Shown in pieces: positions 12,931 through 27,778 of a DNA stretch of 64,000 nt (position 1 is its first letter; the number at the start of each line of letters is the position of its first letter). The position numbers and the translations under genes are program-made. Origin of the DNA: Hybos culiciformis (Eukaryota > Arthropoda > Insecta > Diptera > Hybotidae); contig OZ023275.1 of assembly GCA_964007475.1 (NCBI GenBank), forward strand, positions 20,501,829-20,565,828, read 5' to 3'. The notes under the pieces were generated by a model that was not told the origin of the DNA, searched no databases, and saw only the letters and a list, made by a program, of their open reading frames with translations.

Positions 12931-14437
12931 AAAAAAAATAAATTTCCTAATTTTACTAATGTTGTCATGAAATATCATTCACAATCAAAATACTCATCGC
13001 TGTAATTAATTCTCCATTGAGGAACAAATTTTCTTTTAATGATAAATTTTTAATAATAAATATCTATGTAGATACCTACTATATTAACATTTATTATATT
13101 ATTTTCTTCTGTTTCTTACATAATTTTTCAGGTTTCCCAATCACAACTATCTATTTTCTATATAGAACTAAAAACTAAGTCGCATAAATACAAAATCTTT
13201 CTTTTTTTTTTAATAAAATACCTATACTAACATATAGTGTGTTCAGCTTAAAAGTTTTAACGCATGAAGCCATAAAAAAGTTACGTTTTATATAAGTGTT
13301 AAGCTTCTTCAGCTTTTCGCGTGGTGTTCACACTTGTTAAGTATATACAATATCTAATGTAAATAACTTAATAAAAATAATTTATTTTATGTATTATGTT
13401 AAAAAAAATTTTTCATAGCAACTTTAATTTGAGTTAGTTTTTCTCCTACATATATTAAGCCCAAACCTAATATAGCCGAAATGGGATTATGTAACGATTT
13501 AACTTTTGGGCTCGTAATATTATTTGTACAATTTGATTAGCTTATTGCAGTAGCTTGTTTGAAAAAAAAAAAATCTATTTTAATGTCACTCAAATAAACA
13601 GATTTTTTTTTTTTTAATGTTAGTGCAACTATTTTTATATATATACGCATAAAAAAAAATTGTTCACCTACATCAATTGTATTTCCTTAAAATGGTAAAA
13701 ATATTTTAAATTAGCTGAATATACATATATCTATTTTTTTTTTCTTGAATGAAAGATATTGAAAGATATTTTGAATCTATTATAATAGCATTGAAATTTA
13801 TTTACGCGATTTTATTTCAGGACTTGAACCTTGTTGGAATCTAAGTTACCAATTTAAAATTCAACCAATATTTAACCTTATTTTTGTGTTAAAAATTAAC
13901 ACTCTACTGTTGGTAGACATAACATAGCTTTCACCGACCGACATGTAGAGCATATGGAAAACATAACTAATTTTATGTAATGTATTTTGCATTTTAAAAA
14001 AAAATGCATCTATATGAATTACACAGGAATATATACAGTTTTGTTATGTTCTTTTTTTTTGCGTTAAAATTTATTTCTTATTTTGGTCAAAATATTTTTA
14101 AAATTACTAAAGTCAAAAAAAAAAAGAAGAAATTCCTATGGAAGATATATTGTAAATTTTTAAACATAAATTGCAAACTATACTTAAATTAACCATTTTT
14201 GACAATTAATTTATACAGTGTTTATCACTCATTAACATAATTTTCTTGAGTGCGGTAGAAAATAATTTAGATAACTTGACTGTACGTTTATAGGAAGCCA
14301 AATTACTAATAACACAGAATGGCTTCATTTAAAGTGAAGTGATTCAAGTTTCCCCATGTAAACTCAATTTTCATATAAAAATTCATTTCAATATTAGCAT
14401 TATTCTAAAGTTATGTTTCTTTTCTTTTTTTTTACAG

Positions 14438-14598
14438 CAGCGTAAGCTGTCACCGACATGGGCAGTGAGCACTACTGCTTGAGGTGGAACAATCATCAAT
14501 CCAACCTGTTAGGGGTGTTTAGTCAATTATTACAGGACGAGAGTCTGGTGGACGTAACATTAGCTTGTTCTGAGGGCGCCTCCATCAGAGCCCATAAG
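14438..14598 (+). CDS. BTB gene exon with start codon (coding 14458-14598)
   Basis: A long pyrimidine tract and TTTACAG precede 14438, and GTAAGT starts at 14599. The ATG at 14458 sits in a good context (CCGACATGG), and an in-frame TAA at 14443-14445 shows that translation cannot start further upstream. The exon gives 47 residues, [20 protein letters not shown] onward to RAHK, which is the first half of the BTB fold. The 20 bases before the ATG are 5' UTR, so an upstream non-coding exon must exist. The acceptor reads CAGCAG, so splicing could use 14438 or 14441; this would change only the UTR. Confidence 0.93.
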
Positions 14599-17500
14599 GT
14601 AAGTTTCTTTATAATTCAAATTTTGGATATACATATTATTGATTTACAGTTATTTAATAATAATTTATATATAACGATTGAAATTTGATTGAGAACAAAA
14701 TATTTTCATAATTTTTTGTTCAATTGAAAAATTTTCAAAGCTTCTTTAAACAACTTTTCGAGAAATTCTTTTGATAATTTTTTTTAAAATTAATTTTGAA
14801 AGGACAATTGAACATAGACATTTTAAAATTTTAAGTCTTACAATTGCGATGGTAAAAAAAGTCAAAGACTTTGTTGAAACGTTTTTTGTTAATTAATATT
14901 TGACACACCTATACGAAAACACGAAAATGTCATTCATTCAATCTAATTTCACCTGGTATAATTGTACGTGAATGTACCACATGACTTTTAATTTAACTTA
15001 ATATACCTTTCTCTAATTTATTTTATTCCCTGTTGCAATGTGCATAACAAAATATCAATCTAAAATATATAATAGTAGTGCGATCAAAACTTAATATTGA
15101 AGAAAGCAATCTAGCTGAATAAAAACATTTATCCGCTAAATTGCAAATTTTGAAACACCAATAAATTTTATACAAAAAAAAAAACCATAACAAAACAAAC
15201 TACCAGGATTTAATGTTGCAAATTTATCGGTTTTGAAAGTTAAAAATGTAAAAAATTTATCATATTATTTCGCACATTGTAATCATGAACTATGAATTCA
15301 AGTATATTCATATTTTCTGCACATAGTTCATACAATATGTTTGGACCATGTTAAAGGTTTATCACGTTGCATATTTTTTTAATAAAGAAAATAAAAAGCA
15401 AACCATATTTCACCAATTAACAACACCTTAACAAATTTCCATAATTTTTATTCCTTTGAGCGTATATGTATTATCTTAGGTAGGGTCTGCAAAAATTGAA
15501 TTTCAACTTATTAAAAAAAAAACAAAATTGTCATTTTAATATTATATGTAGTAGAAAAATTGCTATTGTAACACCTATTACTATTGATAGACACTATTGA
15601 AAATAAACCATCGAAGCATAGCCTTCTAGTTCTGAATTATTAACCAATATCAAATAAAAATATGGTATTAAATAGAAATTCATAGTAGCAGAGCTTCCGA
15701 ATTCAACTAAAATGTTTCGCTAAAATTATGAAAGGAGGAATATTCCATTATTCCAACCATTATTTTTCAAACTATGGCACAGGAACAAAACTCTTCTAGA
15801 CATAACAACGATTACCGCCTAAATGCTGCAGCAATAATATATCGTATAAGAAGTTAGACTATAAAGTTAGACTTTTTGTGCACACAGTTTTTAAAAAATA
15901 AACTTCATCATTCAGAGTTATTATATGCAGAACTGCGATTAAAACGCATTTTTCTATATATAAATATTGTTTACATCAAAAATAGCGCATCTCAAGTAAA
16001 ATTCTGTATTTCTACAATGTTTTGTATACAATTACAAAAAATAAAAGTAAAATTTATCACCTATCTGCCGTTCAAGCAATAATACGTGATAATATTTTTA
16101 TATTGTAATGATTATGTTTATAAATTGAAGTTATTTTTAACAAAAATTAATCCGTTAAAGCAGTAATGTAAATATAAATTGCGATATAAAATATAAAAAA
16201 ATTATGCAAAAATTTTACGCATAATTTTTCATTCAAAGAAAAAAAATTTAAATCTAATCATACGTATATTCTTTTATTATATACCTGTGTGATGCATTTA
16301 TGTTCACAAAATTGCGTAATGAAGTATAATTATATAAAGAAAATTCTTTAGCACGAAACTATTTGTTGGCTTGATTGAAGAATGCACTTGTGAACCCTTA
16401 AATTTCCATTTTTTTGGTTCATTCAAACGTTGAAAACGTTCACGGAAAGTAATGAATTTTGTTGTTTTTAGAAGATAAAACGGTGTAAGAAGGATCGATC
16501 TAAAAAGTTCTAAAATATACCTGAATGTTGAATGAAAAATAAAAAAATTTAAACTAAAAATATGAAAATAGGCCGTACTTAATAATTTGGCCACCGCTGC
16601 ACTATATTATTCAAATGATGATTTTTATATTATGGGGAAAATTAAGAATTTTCATAATAATAATTATAATTAAAGAGACTAATTTCAGCACTTTTATTCA
16701 GTTTTTTTCTTTTTTTTTTCAAACACAATTTTCTCACAACACTTCCCACTTGATAAACCGTCCGTACTGCCGCCGCTTTAATTATTTATAATTATAAACA
16801 ATATAAATTATTAAATAAGATGAATTTGTAAAAAATATTCAACATGATTCAACATTTGCACGTTAAAATATTGTTTTATTCCCAGTGCATATTTAAAAAG
16901 TGCAATTTTATTTAAAAAAATTGTTGACATTATCCGGTTTCGCATGGCAGTGTGGAACTTATATTAATGTTAAAACTTATACATGTGTAAAACTTATACT
17001 ATATAACTAAGAAATCACAAATTTCAAAATTTGCTTTGCCCGAATTAGGGCCAATTCTACAACCAGTCTTGTAACCAGGCGAAGCAGGTCCAACGCTAAA
17101 ACATTTTATCGATATTGATTTACTTTCAAAATCCGGGTTTCGGATCAATATTTCTAGTATCCTATAACCATCTCAGGTCCTTCACAAAATTTGAGCCAAA
17201 ACAGTCCAGTGGTTTAGGCGTGAATACAGAGAAGAAGACACGGAAATTTAATTTTTATTTATTAGCTAACAGTCTGATCCAGCCTCGCCCAGCCAGCCTC
17301 GGAATAAAGATATACTCTAAACCGATATATTAAGGGCTCTAAACCGATATTATTGATTATTTAACGTCATAAGATTTTATATTTTTCTTGTTAAGAGAAA
17401 ATTATAAAATTAAAAAAAAAAAAAATTATATATGTTCTGGCTACACTCAAAATTTGAAATAATTTTTTTGTTCTACCAATTTATTATTCTATATTAATAT

Positions 17501-20500
17501 TGTACGCATTTCTCTCTCGTTTGTTTAACTTCCTTCAACTGGACATCTTCAACTGGTCAAATTTTTTCTATATTAAATTACCACATCGGTCAGTTTTATA
17601 TATTTGCAAAAATATAAAAATTATACTAATTTTTGTTAAACAAACATTGGAAATTTTTATGTTTGAATTATTTTGCATATATATATATGAATTGTATGTA
17701 GAATCAAAAATCTTATTGAAATTAGTCCTATTTTTTTTCAATTCTAATCCTTTTTTGAATTTATGTAAATTTTTATATTAAGTTTATATAGTCTGGTTAA
17801 TGACTTTTGTTTGCAAAAAAAAAAAAAAAAAACCAACGAAAGAGGTAAAAGAAAATAAAAATTATGTCTCGGACATTCTTTTAGGCGTACCTACTATTCA
17901 AAAAATTTGAATGACCACATTATATCAGTTGTTAACTGATTAGAAAAAAAAAATACTATAAAAAGCGGAGACAAAGAGCATAATTATAAAAAAAAATAAA
18001 AAATAAAAAAGGAAAATTATTTTTTTTTTTTTATGAATTTTTAAAAATTCTCATAACCTTGAATAAAATTTTGCTTTCAATTTGTTTTTTTTTTTTTTTT
18101 TTCAGTGTTTTGCTTTTGTTATTCAACTACTCTAGTCTGTACACATTTTTTTTTTAATTTCTGAATTATTTACACTAAAATAATTTTATTTAGATTTGTA
18201 TATAATGTATACAGCAAACAAGTATATAAATATTATATGTACAATGTATTAAAACATAAATTCTTTTTACATTTTTGCTTAAATAATTTAAAAAAATTAA
18301 AATAAATATAATTTAACCATAATTCTAAATTATTTGATTAACAGTGTGACTCTGCTGATCTACGAAAAAAAAATTATCGAAGTTGAAAATAATAATAATA
18401 ATAATGGTTAATCAATAATTAGAGCTCGATTCATTTCTTCAATAGGAATTTGGGCAACAAAATAGATATTTTAAAACTATATATAATATCGACTGTACCT
18501 ATAATGCTATACTTCCTTTGTGTATATATAATGCTATACTTCCTTGTAGCTTTAACAAATATTACCTATTCGATTCATAGTTATCTCTTGTTTGCCTCCG
18601 GTAAATAAAATATAAACAAAAAAAATGTTAAAACTTTCAAAATTATAACTTACAAGTTTTAGTTTTAGAAAATTTACAGAAAAAATCATACTTTAAAATG
18701 CTTCAATATAAAAAAAATAATAATAAATTGTCGGTTGTCAAAAAAGAAAACAAACAAAATATTTAAAAAAAAAAAAATTGGCTATTATGTTCAAAAAGTT
18801 TTTTAAAATTAATTAATTATAATGAGATGGAGATTTAAATTCACAAAATTTAAATTCACAAAATGATAAAATTATTCAAAATATTTTTATAATGAAAAAT
18901 TTTACAAACAAATTTTTTTTTTTTTCAAACGTCAAACCAAACCGTCTTTTATAAGTGTGTCACCCCATTCGCCAACCTATTTTCAAACCAAGAAATTCAT
19001 GGTTGCTAATCTGAAGTGTAGCGAAGCTATAAGTACTTACTTTGCTTATATGTTCATAAATACACAATATAAAAAATAAAAATATAAAAAAATATATAAA
19101 AAAATATATAAAAAACTCAAATATAACAAGGATACTCAATTTTCTTATTTACTTAATAAATTTCCATTCCTTTCATAAAACATTTTTACAATTTTAAAGA
19201 TAACATATTTACACTATAGACGAATAGATAAGCATTAGGATCATACAAGGACAATATTGTAAGCGAAATGGCAATTCTGGTCATTTCTACCTTTTTACAA
19301 AATTTTAGAATTTAAAAAAAAAATGAATCCTAAGTAGTTATAATTATTTTAGTTGTAAGTATAATTGCCAAAGAATTACTTAATTTTTATAACAACTTCT
19401 GCTCACATATTTATTAAAATGCGTAAGAAATTATTCAAGTTAAATACACACCACATATTTTTAATAATAATAATTGTTTTATAAGTAACAAAACTGCTTA
19501 CTTCTGTCTTCAGTTAATTCATGCGAAATTCCTTTATGTGGCGCAAAAATAAATAATATAAAAGTAAATATTAATAATTTGAAAATCATATATGCAAATA
19601 ATGCACTTCATATGATACATAAATCATATAAAACATACAAAATAATAAAAAAAAAAAAACCAACATACATATCTATATTTGCAACAAGTTAGCGAAAAAA
19701 AAAAAAGTCTCATTTTTATTGTGCCTAACTAGAGTTAAACTAACCGTATCGAACTCCCACTTCCTAATTTCAACATTCATAAATTTTCAAAGTTGTATAA
19801 AAAAAAATGAAAATAAAATGATAAAAAAAAAAAAAAAATTGTTACACCAAAGAAAACTATTTTGTTTGGTATCTTTCTGTCGTTCTTCTCTACAGGTATA
19901 ATTTTTAACGTGCATTCAAAAATAAAGTATCCAGCATTAATAACAAATCTGACAAATCCTCATAAAAAATGTATGCTTTCAAAACAATTCATCCGCATGC
20001 ATTTTTGATATTACTTCTTTTTTTTTTTTTTTGTTGTTGAGAAAATATTGAAAAGTTCTTCTTTATGATAAAAAAAATAAAAAAAATCTGAACATATTTA
20101 TAGACACATAAGCTTCAAGTAATTTTCTCACTTTATCAATTCACACACAGAATGAAAATAGAATTAAATGAAATCAAAAAGAAAAACCAGGCAGTAATCA
20201 CATTTTGAAAATATGATTGCAACTACTAACAGTTGTTGCCGCAAAAACAAAAAAAAAAATAGGAAAACAAAATTGCCACACTAATATAATAAAATTGATG
20301 TAGAGATAAATTATGCCTACATCAGAAAATATATTTGACACAATCGAGTGTATGATTCTATCATAAGTTAAATTTCTTTGATCATTATTATTTAAATAGA
20401 TTATATTAATTATTTATGTTAAAAATATGGTAATAGAGTTAATAAATAAATGCAAAAGTCAGATCCTAAATGGTACGGAAGAATTTTTCTTGACCTTCCA

Positions 20501-23500
20501 CTGTAGTATTCAGACGAATTACGCTGTTTGCCAAGACGCTAACAACAAGGTTTCAGTAATATTTTAATCAAATTGTTTCCTAAAATTGAAAATATTTAGA
20601 GTTAAAAAAAATTCGGACAGAAAGAGTTCACTCAGATGAAATTTAAAAGTTAAACCGCGGTTTTTTAATTATGGTACAACTTTATCAAAACAAGTGAGAA
20701 TAATTTTACTTGTTGAAATCAGTAAGTAAAATATTCTTAATAACCCAATTTACTTGCCAGATCTAAACGCAGCTTAGCTTAATAAATATTTATTCACGTT
20801 CGGGTAAATTGAGTTTATTCAGGATTAAGAATTCAACAAAAACATTCCACAAATTTCCATTTTCAAGTAATTTTATAAGGCACAGATTATATCAGGCAAT
20901 TTTTTTTTCATTGCATTATTTCATTTGCACTTACAAATATGACCTAATATTTACAATATTCTATTGAAATATACCCTATATATATAAATTAATTCAATTT
21001 ATAAAAATATAACGAAAGATACAAAAAAAAAACAAGCAAGGTGTACTGAATAATGTTTCGTTGTTCCAAAAAGGATTTTTTTTATATAAATTCAATTTAA
21101 TTTTAAAATTTATAACATTATGCAGTGAATCAAGTGAATATTGCCCTAAATTTTATCATTCATATTATAATGTATAGAAACATGTACTTGTACAATGTAC
21201 ATAATAATATAACTAAATATAATATAATATATAGATAAATAATATGTGTCAATCTTTGTGAATGTCTTTTATAATTTAGTAAACAACATCTTTTTTTTTT
21301 ATATTATTAACTAACAGTTTACACAAGTTTATCGATATTTCGCATTCAATTTTTGTAATTGAACATGAACATTGCACAACTTTAATTTAGCAAAAAAAAA
21401 AAAAACAGAAATCCCCAATAACAATGACTATATATGTATGTGCCTGCAGAAACCTACATAATATGTGAACATTCAATATCTGTTTCCATAACTATTTTAT
21501 ATATAAGTTTTTTTTGGTATATATTATGAGTATGCGTACGTATGTATAATTGTATATATATATAATGTATGTTACCTATATGAAACATGAGAGAAAAATA
21601 TTGAAGAATCATTGGGTATTATTGTCCTCAAGTTTAAATATATGAATAAACATATCAATGCAATTTTAGGACAAATAAAAAAACTTAAATAAAAGAGGAC
21701 AAAAGTTTAGAATTAAGGATCAAGGACTTTGGTGTATATATACACATATAGTGCGGAATAAAAAAGAAAACAATGCAAAACTTTGTTATACTAGTGATAT
21801 TAGAATATCATCAAGTGACATGTTTTTAAAAACAATAAAAGTTAATGAAAAAATTATTATCTCTGATTGAATGGCAGTGGTAAAACATTGCGGTTCAATG
21901 CATCAGAAGTTATAGGAGTTCGTTTTTTCATATTCTTTTTTTTTTATATATTAACATTTATGAGACATTATGTAGTAAAAAGGCACACAAAAAATATGTT
22001 ACTATGTACAGTATAAAGTAAATCTACAAAAAAATGATTCCTTGAATTGCGGTAGCTACCAAATGTCAATATACATACGTGCTTCATAATTAAAGGATTT
22101 AAAATGTTTAAATTTGAAAGAAACCAAATGTTGTGCCCGATTCAAATTAGATCTAGTTGTTTAAATTTTTGAACTTATGTTTCTTTTCGTATTATTGCTG
22201 TTACGAGATTTTGTTAGCATTTAGAATTATACTCTTTAACTTAAAAATAATATACTCATTATATGTACGACTGTGTGGTTGTAAACTTTCAATAATAAAG
22301 TACTTCTAATCCAGTTAAAAATAATAAAATTCAATAAAAATGTTTTGCTTATGTTAATAAAAATTTCGGAACGTAAAATATTGTTAGATCATGTACTGAA
22401 ACTATTGTGAGTTGACAAAATTATTGCAACAATATTGATTCTGTTTATTAAATTAATGGTCTGAGGAGTGTATAACTATAATATTGAACCAATAATTTTT
22501 AAAAATTTAATAATTTCAAATGAAATTATGTTTTGATATCAAGCTTTGTCGTAGCATTCTGTTGGTAATGTTATCCTTGCAATAATGAAATAGGTATTAT
22601 AGTATTATTATGTATCTATATTGGCCGTGTAAAGCAGGTTTTGCATCTCAATTTATTGAGAAGCATGATGTGACACTTATATGTACACATGCTAATCGAT
22701 ACACGCTTATATTTACGAAAATATTGTGCGGATAGGTACATTAATAACTTGTACCACTCTGAGAAACCACTGTCTATAAACGAATTAAATTTATTTGTTT
22801 ATATATGTTTGGATCTTGTTAAAATGATGCTATATTTCATATCACAATGCAAATTTTCAAATATAATTTACTTCATAATTTAGGAATTTTCGCTTTGCTT
22901 TTAAATAAAATAAAAAAAAAATTAAAAAAAATTCCACAAAAAAATTCTAACTATTTATTCTAACAATAAAAAAAAAAAGAATGTAAAGCCAACACAGAAC
23001 AAAGATGCAAACCATAATAAATTTTTAAATGCACTATATCCGCTTCAGGGCATTTTTTTTCTAAAATAACTAATTTGCCAAAATCATAATTCGCTAAAAG
23101 TCTTTTTATGTTTTCAAGGTCAAATAATCATTAATCAAAATGTGATGATGAGTAGATATTTATAATTTTACCTCATTTTTATTCAATTCCAAATGTACAT
23201 GTACATAATTTATATACATATATATATATACCTGTATATATTTTTTGGTTGATACGCAAATAAAAAAATTATAAAATTAAGTTTAATATTCTTAATAGGT
23301 GTCAGACAACACGAAATAGTTCAAAAAATTGGGTAGTTAATAAGAGAGGGTTTGATTTCTGTGTGAAAGATACGAGTTTTGATAAATGAATGGAGTTCTT
23401 TTTGTACAAAAATTCTCATTTTAATTTTTAGCGCATTTTTAAGTTTAGATTGTAAAATATTTTTATTATCATTATATTATTACCAGCGGCGCGTTACACC

Positions 23501-26500
23501 GTAGGCAAAGTAGGCAATTGCCTAGGGCACCATGATTTGGGGGGCACCAAAATACTAAATAATTTTTTTACATGTAATACTTTAAACTAATTTTCAGTTG
23601 TCTGCTACCTTTAACTCTTTTAAAACAGAAAAATCTTAGATTGTGACAAGTCACATAAGATTATTTTGTATATTCAAATTTTAGTATGTATTGAAAGGGA
23701 GCACAAGAAAAATTAATTTTGTTGATTTATTGATGAATTTGTGGAGCATAAAGTGAGAAAAGTATCGTTGTGACTGGGAATAATTTAGGACCGGGAAATC
23801 AAAATTTTTATATATAGAAAAATTTTCTACTCTTAGAAAAAAGTTAACAGGCTGGGTTAAAAGAAACATTCAAATTTCAGACAACGGATTATGGCACTGC
23901 CCATCTGGAAACTCCGCTAGCTTGGTGGGCCACTCCAGCTCTAAGTGTATAATTGAATTTTTTTATTCATTTTTAATTATTTAATTATTTTATTTAATTT
24001 TTTTCAATTCTTTTTCTATTCATTATTTATAATTTGGTTACATAAATCAATAAAGAAATATATGTATATGAAGTAAAGAAAGCATTCCTTATTATATTAA
24101 AATTGTTTATTAGTTCATGTAAATTTTAATGTAGAAAAATTTTAATTGCCTAATAATGTCATAACGCGCCTCTGATTATTACACTCTGTGAGCTCTGAGT
24201 TAGCATTAAGTCACGATTTATAAATTTTCTTATGTACTCAAATGAATATATGATGTGGTTCTCACAAGATCATAAAGTACGTTGTGTAGAGAGTAACAGA
24301 CTGTCAAGTGTGCAGGAGCATTTTTTTTTTATTTTCAAAATAAATAATTGAGTTTTAAAATGTTATTGATCCCTTAGAATCATAGATTAACTTATCAATT
24401 GGGAAGCCACATCATATTATACTTATACATATACTTATGTAGCAGTGCAAATTAATAGAAACATTTTTACTTAAAATTAAAAAAAAAAATATTATTTAAA
24501 TAAGTATTTGTATTTTCCCAATACTTTCAAAGCTCTGTACTTGAACGTTTCTATGGTAATTGTAAACTTTGTTAAAATTTTTCTTCACTTTATCGAATTT
24601 TGCTTTTCAAAAATAGCAAAAACGCTCAAATTGATTTTATCTGAATCTCGTAGTAGTTTGTCATTTCTACCTTCAAAAAAATTAATACATTTATCAGTAT
24701 AGTGTTGCATGAAAAACATTATCGATATTTTAATCTAATTCAATAAAACTGTTCCTTTTTATTAATTTTAATTTCGGTTCATCAAAAGGGCGCCAACGTT
24801 TAACTTTTTAAAATAGAAATATAAATTTAATCAATAACTAGATTAAATTTTTTTTTTTTTTGCAATAGAATTTAAAAATACAAAAAAATAATTTTATTTA
24901 TTATCGCAAAAATCTCGTCTTTGTTTTTTCTAAATTTATAATTTGAATGTCAGATCATATTATATGAATCAAAATAAAATGTAACAAACGAAAAAAATAA
25001 ATAAATAATTATAATTTAAAAAGCTTTCTGTCTCTGATTTCATCGCAAAGTGTGTTTCAAAAGTTTAGTTCTATCCGCAGCAAAGAACATAAAAAAAATA
25101 AATACATAGTATGTATATTTTTTTGCTGTCTGCACATTTGACCGTGAATTAAACACAAAAAAAAAAACAAATGAAATTCCAGTTTACTAAAAAGTTTGCA
25201 TGACGGGTTTAATTATTTTTTTAAGATGATACATCAAATCAAAAATTTCAACTTTTATGTTATTTTTTATACTCTTTTTTATATTTAACTTTATTTAGAT
25301 TTTTTTTTGACAATATTTTTCTATAAGTTCTAAAGCTAAACAAATATTTTCTTAATTTTCTGTACCTAAATGATTGAAATTTCTAAAAAAGATTTTGTCC
25401 AATCGTTAATCGAAAATCCTAAAAAAAAATTTAATCAAGGGCATAACAATTTTACGAACTACATATCACTCTATTCATATTGAATTATAATATTCAAATC
25501 AAAATATACAAACGCTCTATTTTAATTCTTTTTCTTAAGTTTTATATATTTCTCATTAAAGCTGGGTTGTTACAAGGTACAGAAATTAGTACATTTGCAA
25601 CAGAAACAATGGTACTTTTGACTTCTTTCTGTTACCTGAGAGAAAAAAATATATTCAGAATTAAAAAACAATTTCAAAAAATGTAATTCAAATGACGGAA
25701 TGAAAATAAAACAAACTATCAGATATAAAAAATTTATGAAAAATGACATTCTGCTTCTGTTCTTTGTTATCTGTTAAAATATATTAACTTTAATGCGCGT
25801 CTGGATCTCATACATTTTCATACAATACGATGATTTTTTACGTGTCGACCATATCTCTAGCATAAAGGTTTGTTCGTCATGAAATATATTATGATTTCCA
25901 ATTAATTTGTAAAATCAGAGGCAATTTATATAATTTAATTTATTAATTTAATAAAACATCATTTGTAGATTATTCTATTTCCAGTCTAAAGTACTCACAT
26001 TTGGTAATTTTTTGGAAGAAGTTACATAGAAGAATATTGTAAAGTTAAAGCTAGAAATAATAATGTGACCTTATTTATAATCAATTAATACCCTGTCAAA
26101 ATGAATTATGAGAAAATAATTACGTTTAGTGGCAATTGTGGCATGTGGAAGATTTATATTTTTATATAACATAAGTTCTTAATAATATAATTAAATTTTT
26201 ATTTTTCTTCTAATTATACAATTTTCATTTTTAGCTTTAATTAAAGAAAATTTTAACACACAAAAAAGATTTTCATTTTTTTCAGAATTATGTTTATAAT
26301 ATTATGTTTTATTTTATGTATAATTTTAGATTTATGCTACTTATATTTGCATGAACATAATGATGCAATATAATAAGTATTACAAATAATGCCTCAGGAT
26401 ATAATATTGCGTAAAATGCGTTTTCTTTCAATGCCATTTAATCTTTGAAATATATATTTTTATATAAAATTTTTTTTCTATACGTTCTGTACATACTATG

Positions 26501-27716
26501 CATAAATTTGAAGTGAGACTTGAAATTTCAAAGAATATAGGTATAGTTGTTCCATAAATAGAAACTAAATGTATTCACATACGAATATACGTATATTAAA
26601 AAAAAAAACAATGGAATATTATAGAAAAAATGTTCAAGGTGTGAAATATTTTTCTCAAGTCCTTTTTTCTCAAGATAATTTGTATATACATGTATGTACT
26701 GCTACTGAGATGTGTATATACTATTGATAAAAGTACATGCTGTACGTATATTTTTTTTATCTTAAATCCTTTTAAAGACTATTTAGCTCTTTATTTATGA
26801 ATACATTAGAAATTTATGTCACATAAAAATATTCTCTATTTTTCATTGTACATTAATTTAAATTAGATGTGCCATTTATATATACTTCTTTATTGAAAGA
26901 TTAGGTACACCAAGAATATTGAATTAACCAAAGAATTTGTTTTTGAAGTAAAACTTCTTTTCTGAGGGAAAAAATATTAAATGAGGCAGTGAAACATGCA
27001 AACTGATGCAGATATAACACTAAAATCCAACGTTTTTTTTACTTTTTGCAGTTTTTACTGCTTAAAATTGTTTTCTGTTTAATTCTCGGAACAAAAAAAT
27101 TAAGAATAAAATCTATACTATGACAATATTGTTACATGTGATCGGCCTAAAAATGCTACTTATAGAAATGGGCCCCACCATCCAATAATCATGACTAAGA
27201 GTTTCAATTTATGAAAAAAGCAAAATATTTTTCCTGGTATATCAATTTTCAAAACGTTAGTTTCAAAATAAAAATAAAAATTTTATTAGACAATTTAACG
27301 AAACATATTATATAGATGATTTTTTATCTAACATAAAATTATATAATTTTTGGGAACATAAATGTTATAATATTTTTCTGAAAATCGTTATTGATAATAA
27401 AAAATGTTTTCTAAAGACTAGAAGAATTTCAAATGATCAGTATAAACAACATAATATGAACATATTATATACCTACTACATTATGTGTGTTAAATTAATT
27501 TTTGCTTTAACTACTTTACTTAAAAATATGCCTATGCCTACCATAACAAAACTATGATTTTATTATTATTTTACAATTTTATTGCAAAAATTTTATACAA
27601 ATTAAGTGTTGAAATTTATCCAATATACAACAGAAAATTAATTTTTCAATAAAATAATTTTTTAAATAAATGTATACTATATTCGACTATTTTTATTACT
27701 ATTATTATTATTATTC

Positions 27717-27778
<62 letters not shown>

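Larger units (their letters stand above)
4665..14437. other. Long AT-rich non-coding stretch before the start exon
   Basis: About 9.8 kb of AT-rich sequence with poly-A/T runs. Apart from the weak transposase-like frame at 5749-6015, a small GC-rich patch at 10886-10902, a less AT-rich segment at about 12005-12180 that may be an old transposon piece, and a 24-bp duplication at 12883-12930, I see nothing I can name. It probably contains, or is part of, the first intron of the BTB gene because the start exon needs an upstream donor. Confidence 0.6.
14599..23475. other. Intron 1, first part
   Basis: This is the 5' portion of the 31.6-kb intron that splits the BTB domain. It begins with GTAAGT. 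The sequence is AT-rich with many homopolymers. Named items inside are a possible retrotransposon tail at about 17030-17340 and a short duplication at 18500-18545. Imperfect palindromic arms (ACCCAATTTAC and GTAAATTGAG) sit near 20740-20820. I see no other gene. Confidence 0.7.

Noticed and set aside
27692..27778. Regular repeat that could be taken for a CRISPR-like array
   Set aside because: It is a plain trinucleotide microsatellite with no spacers, in eukaryotic DNA.
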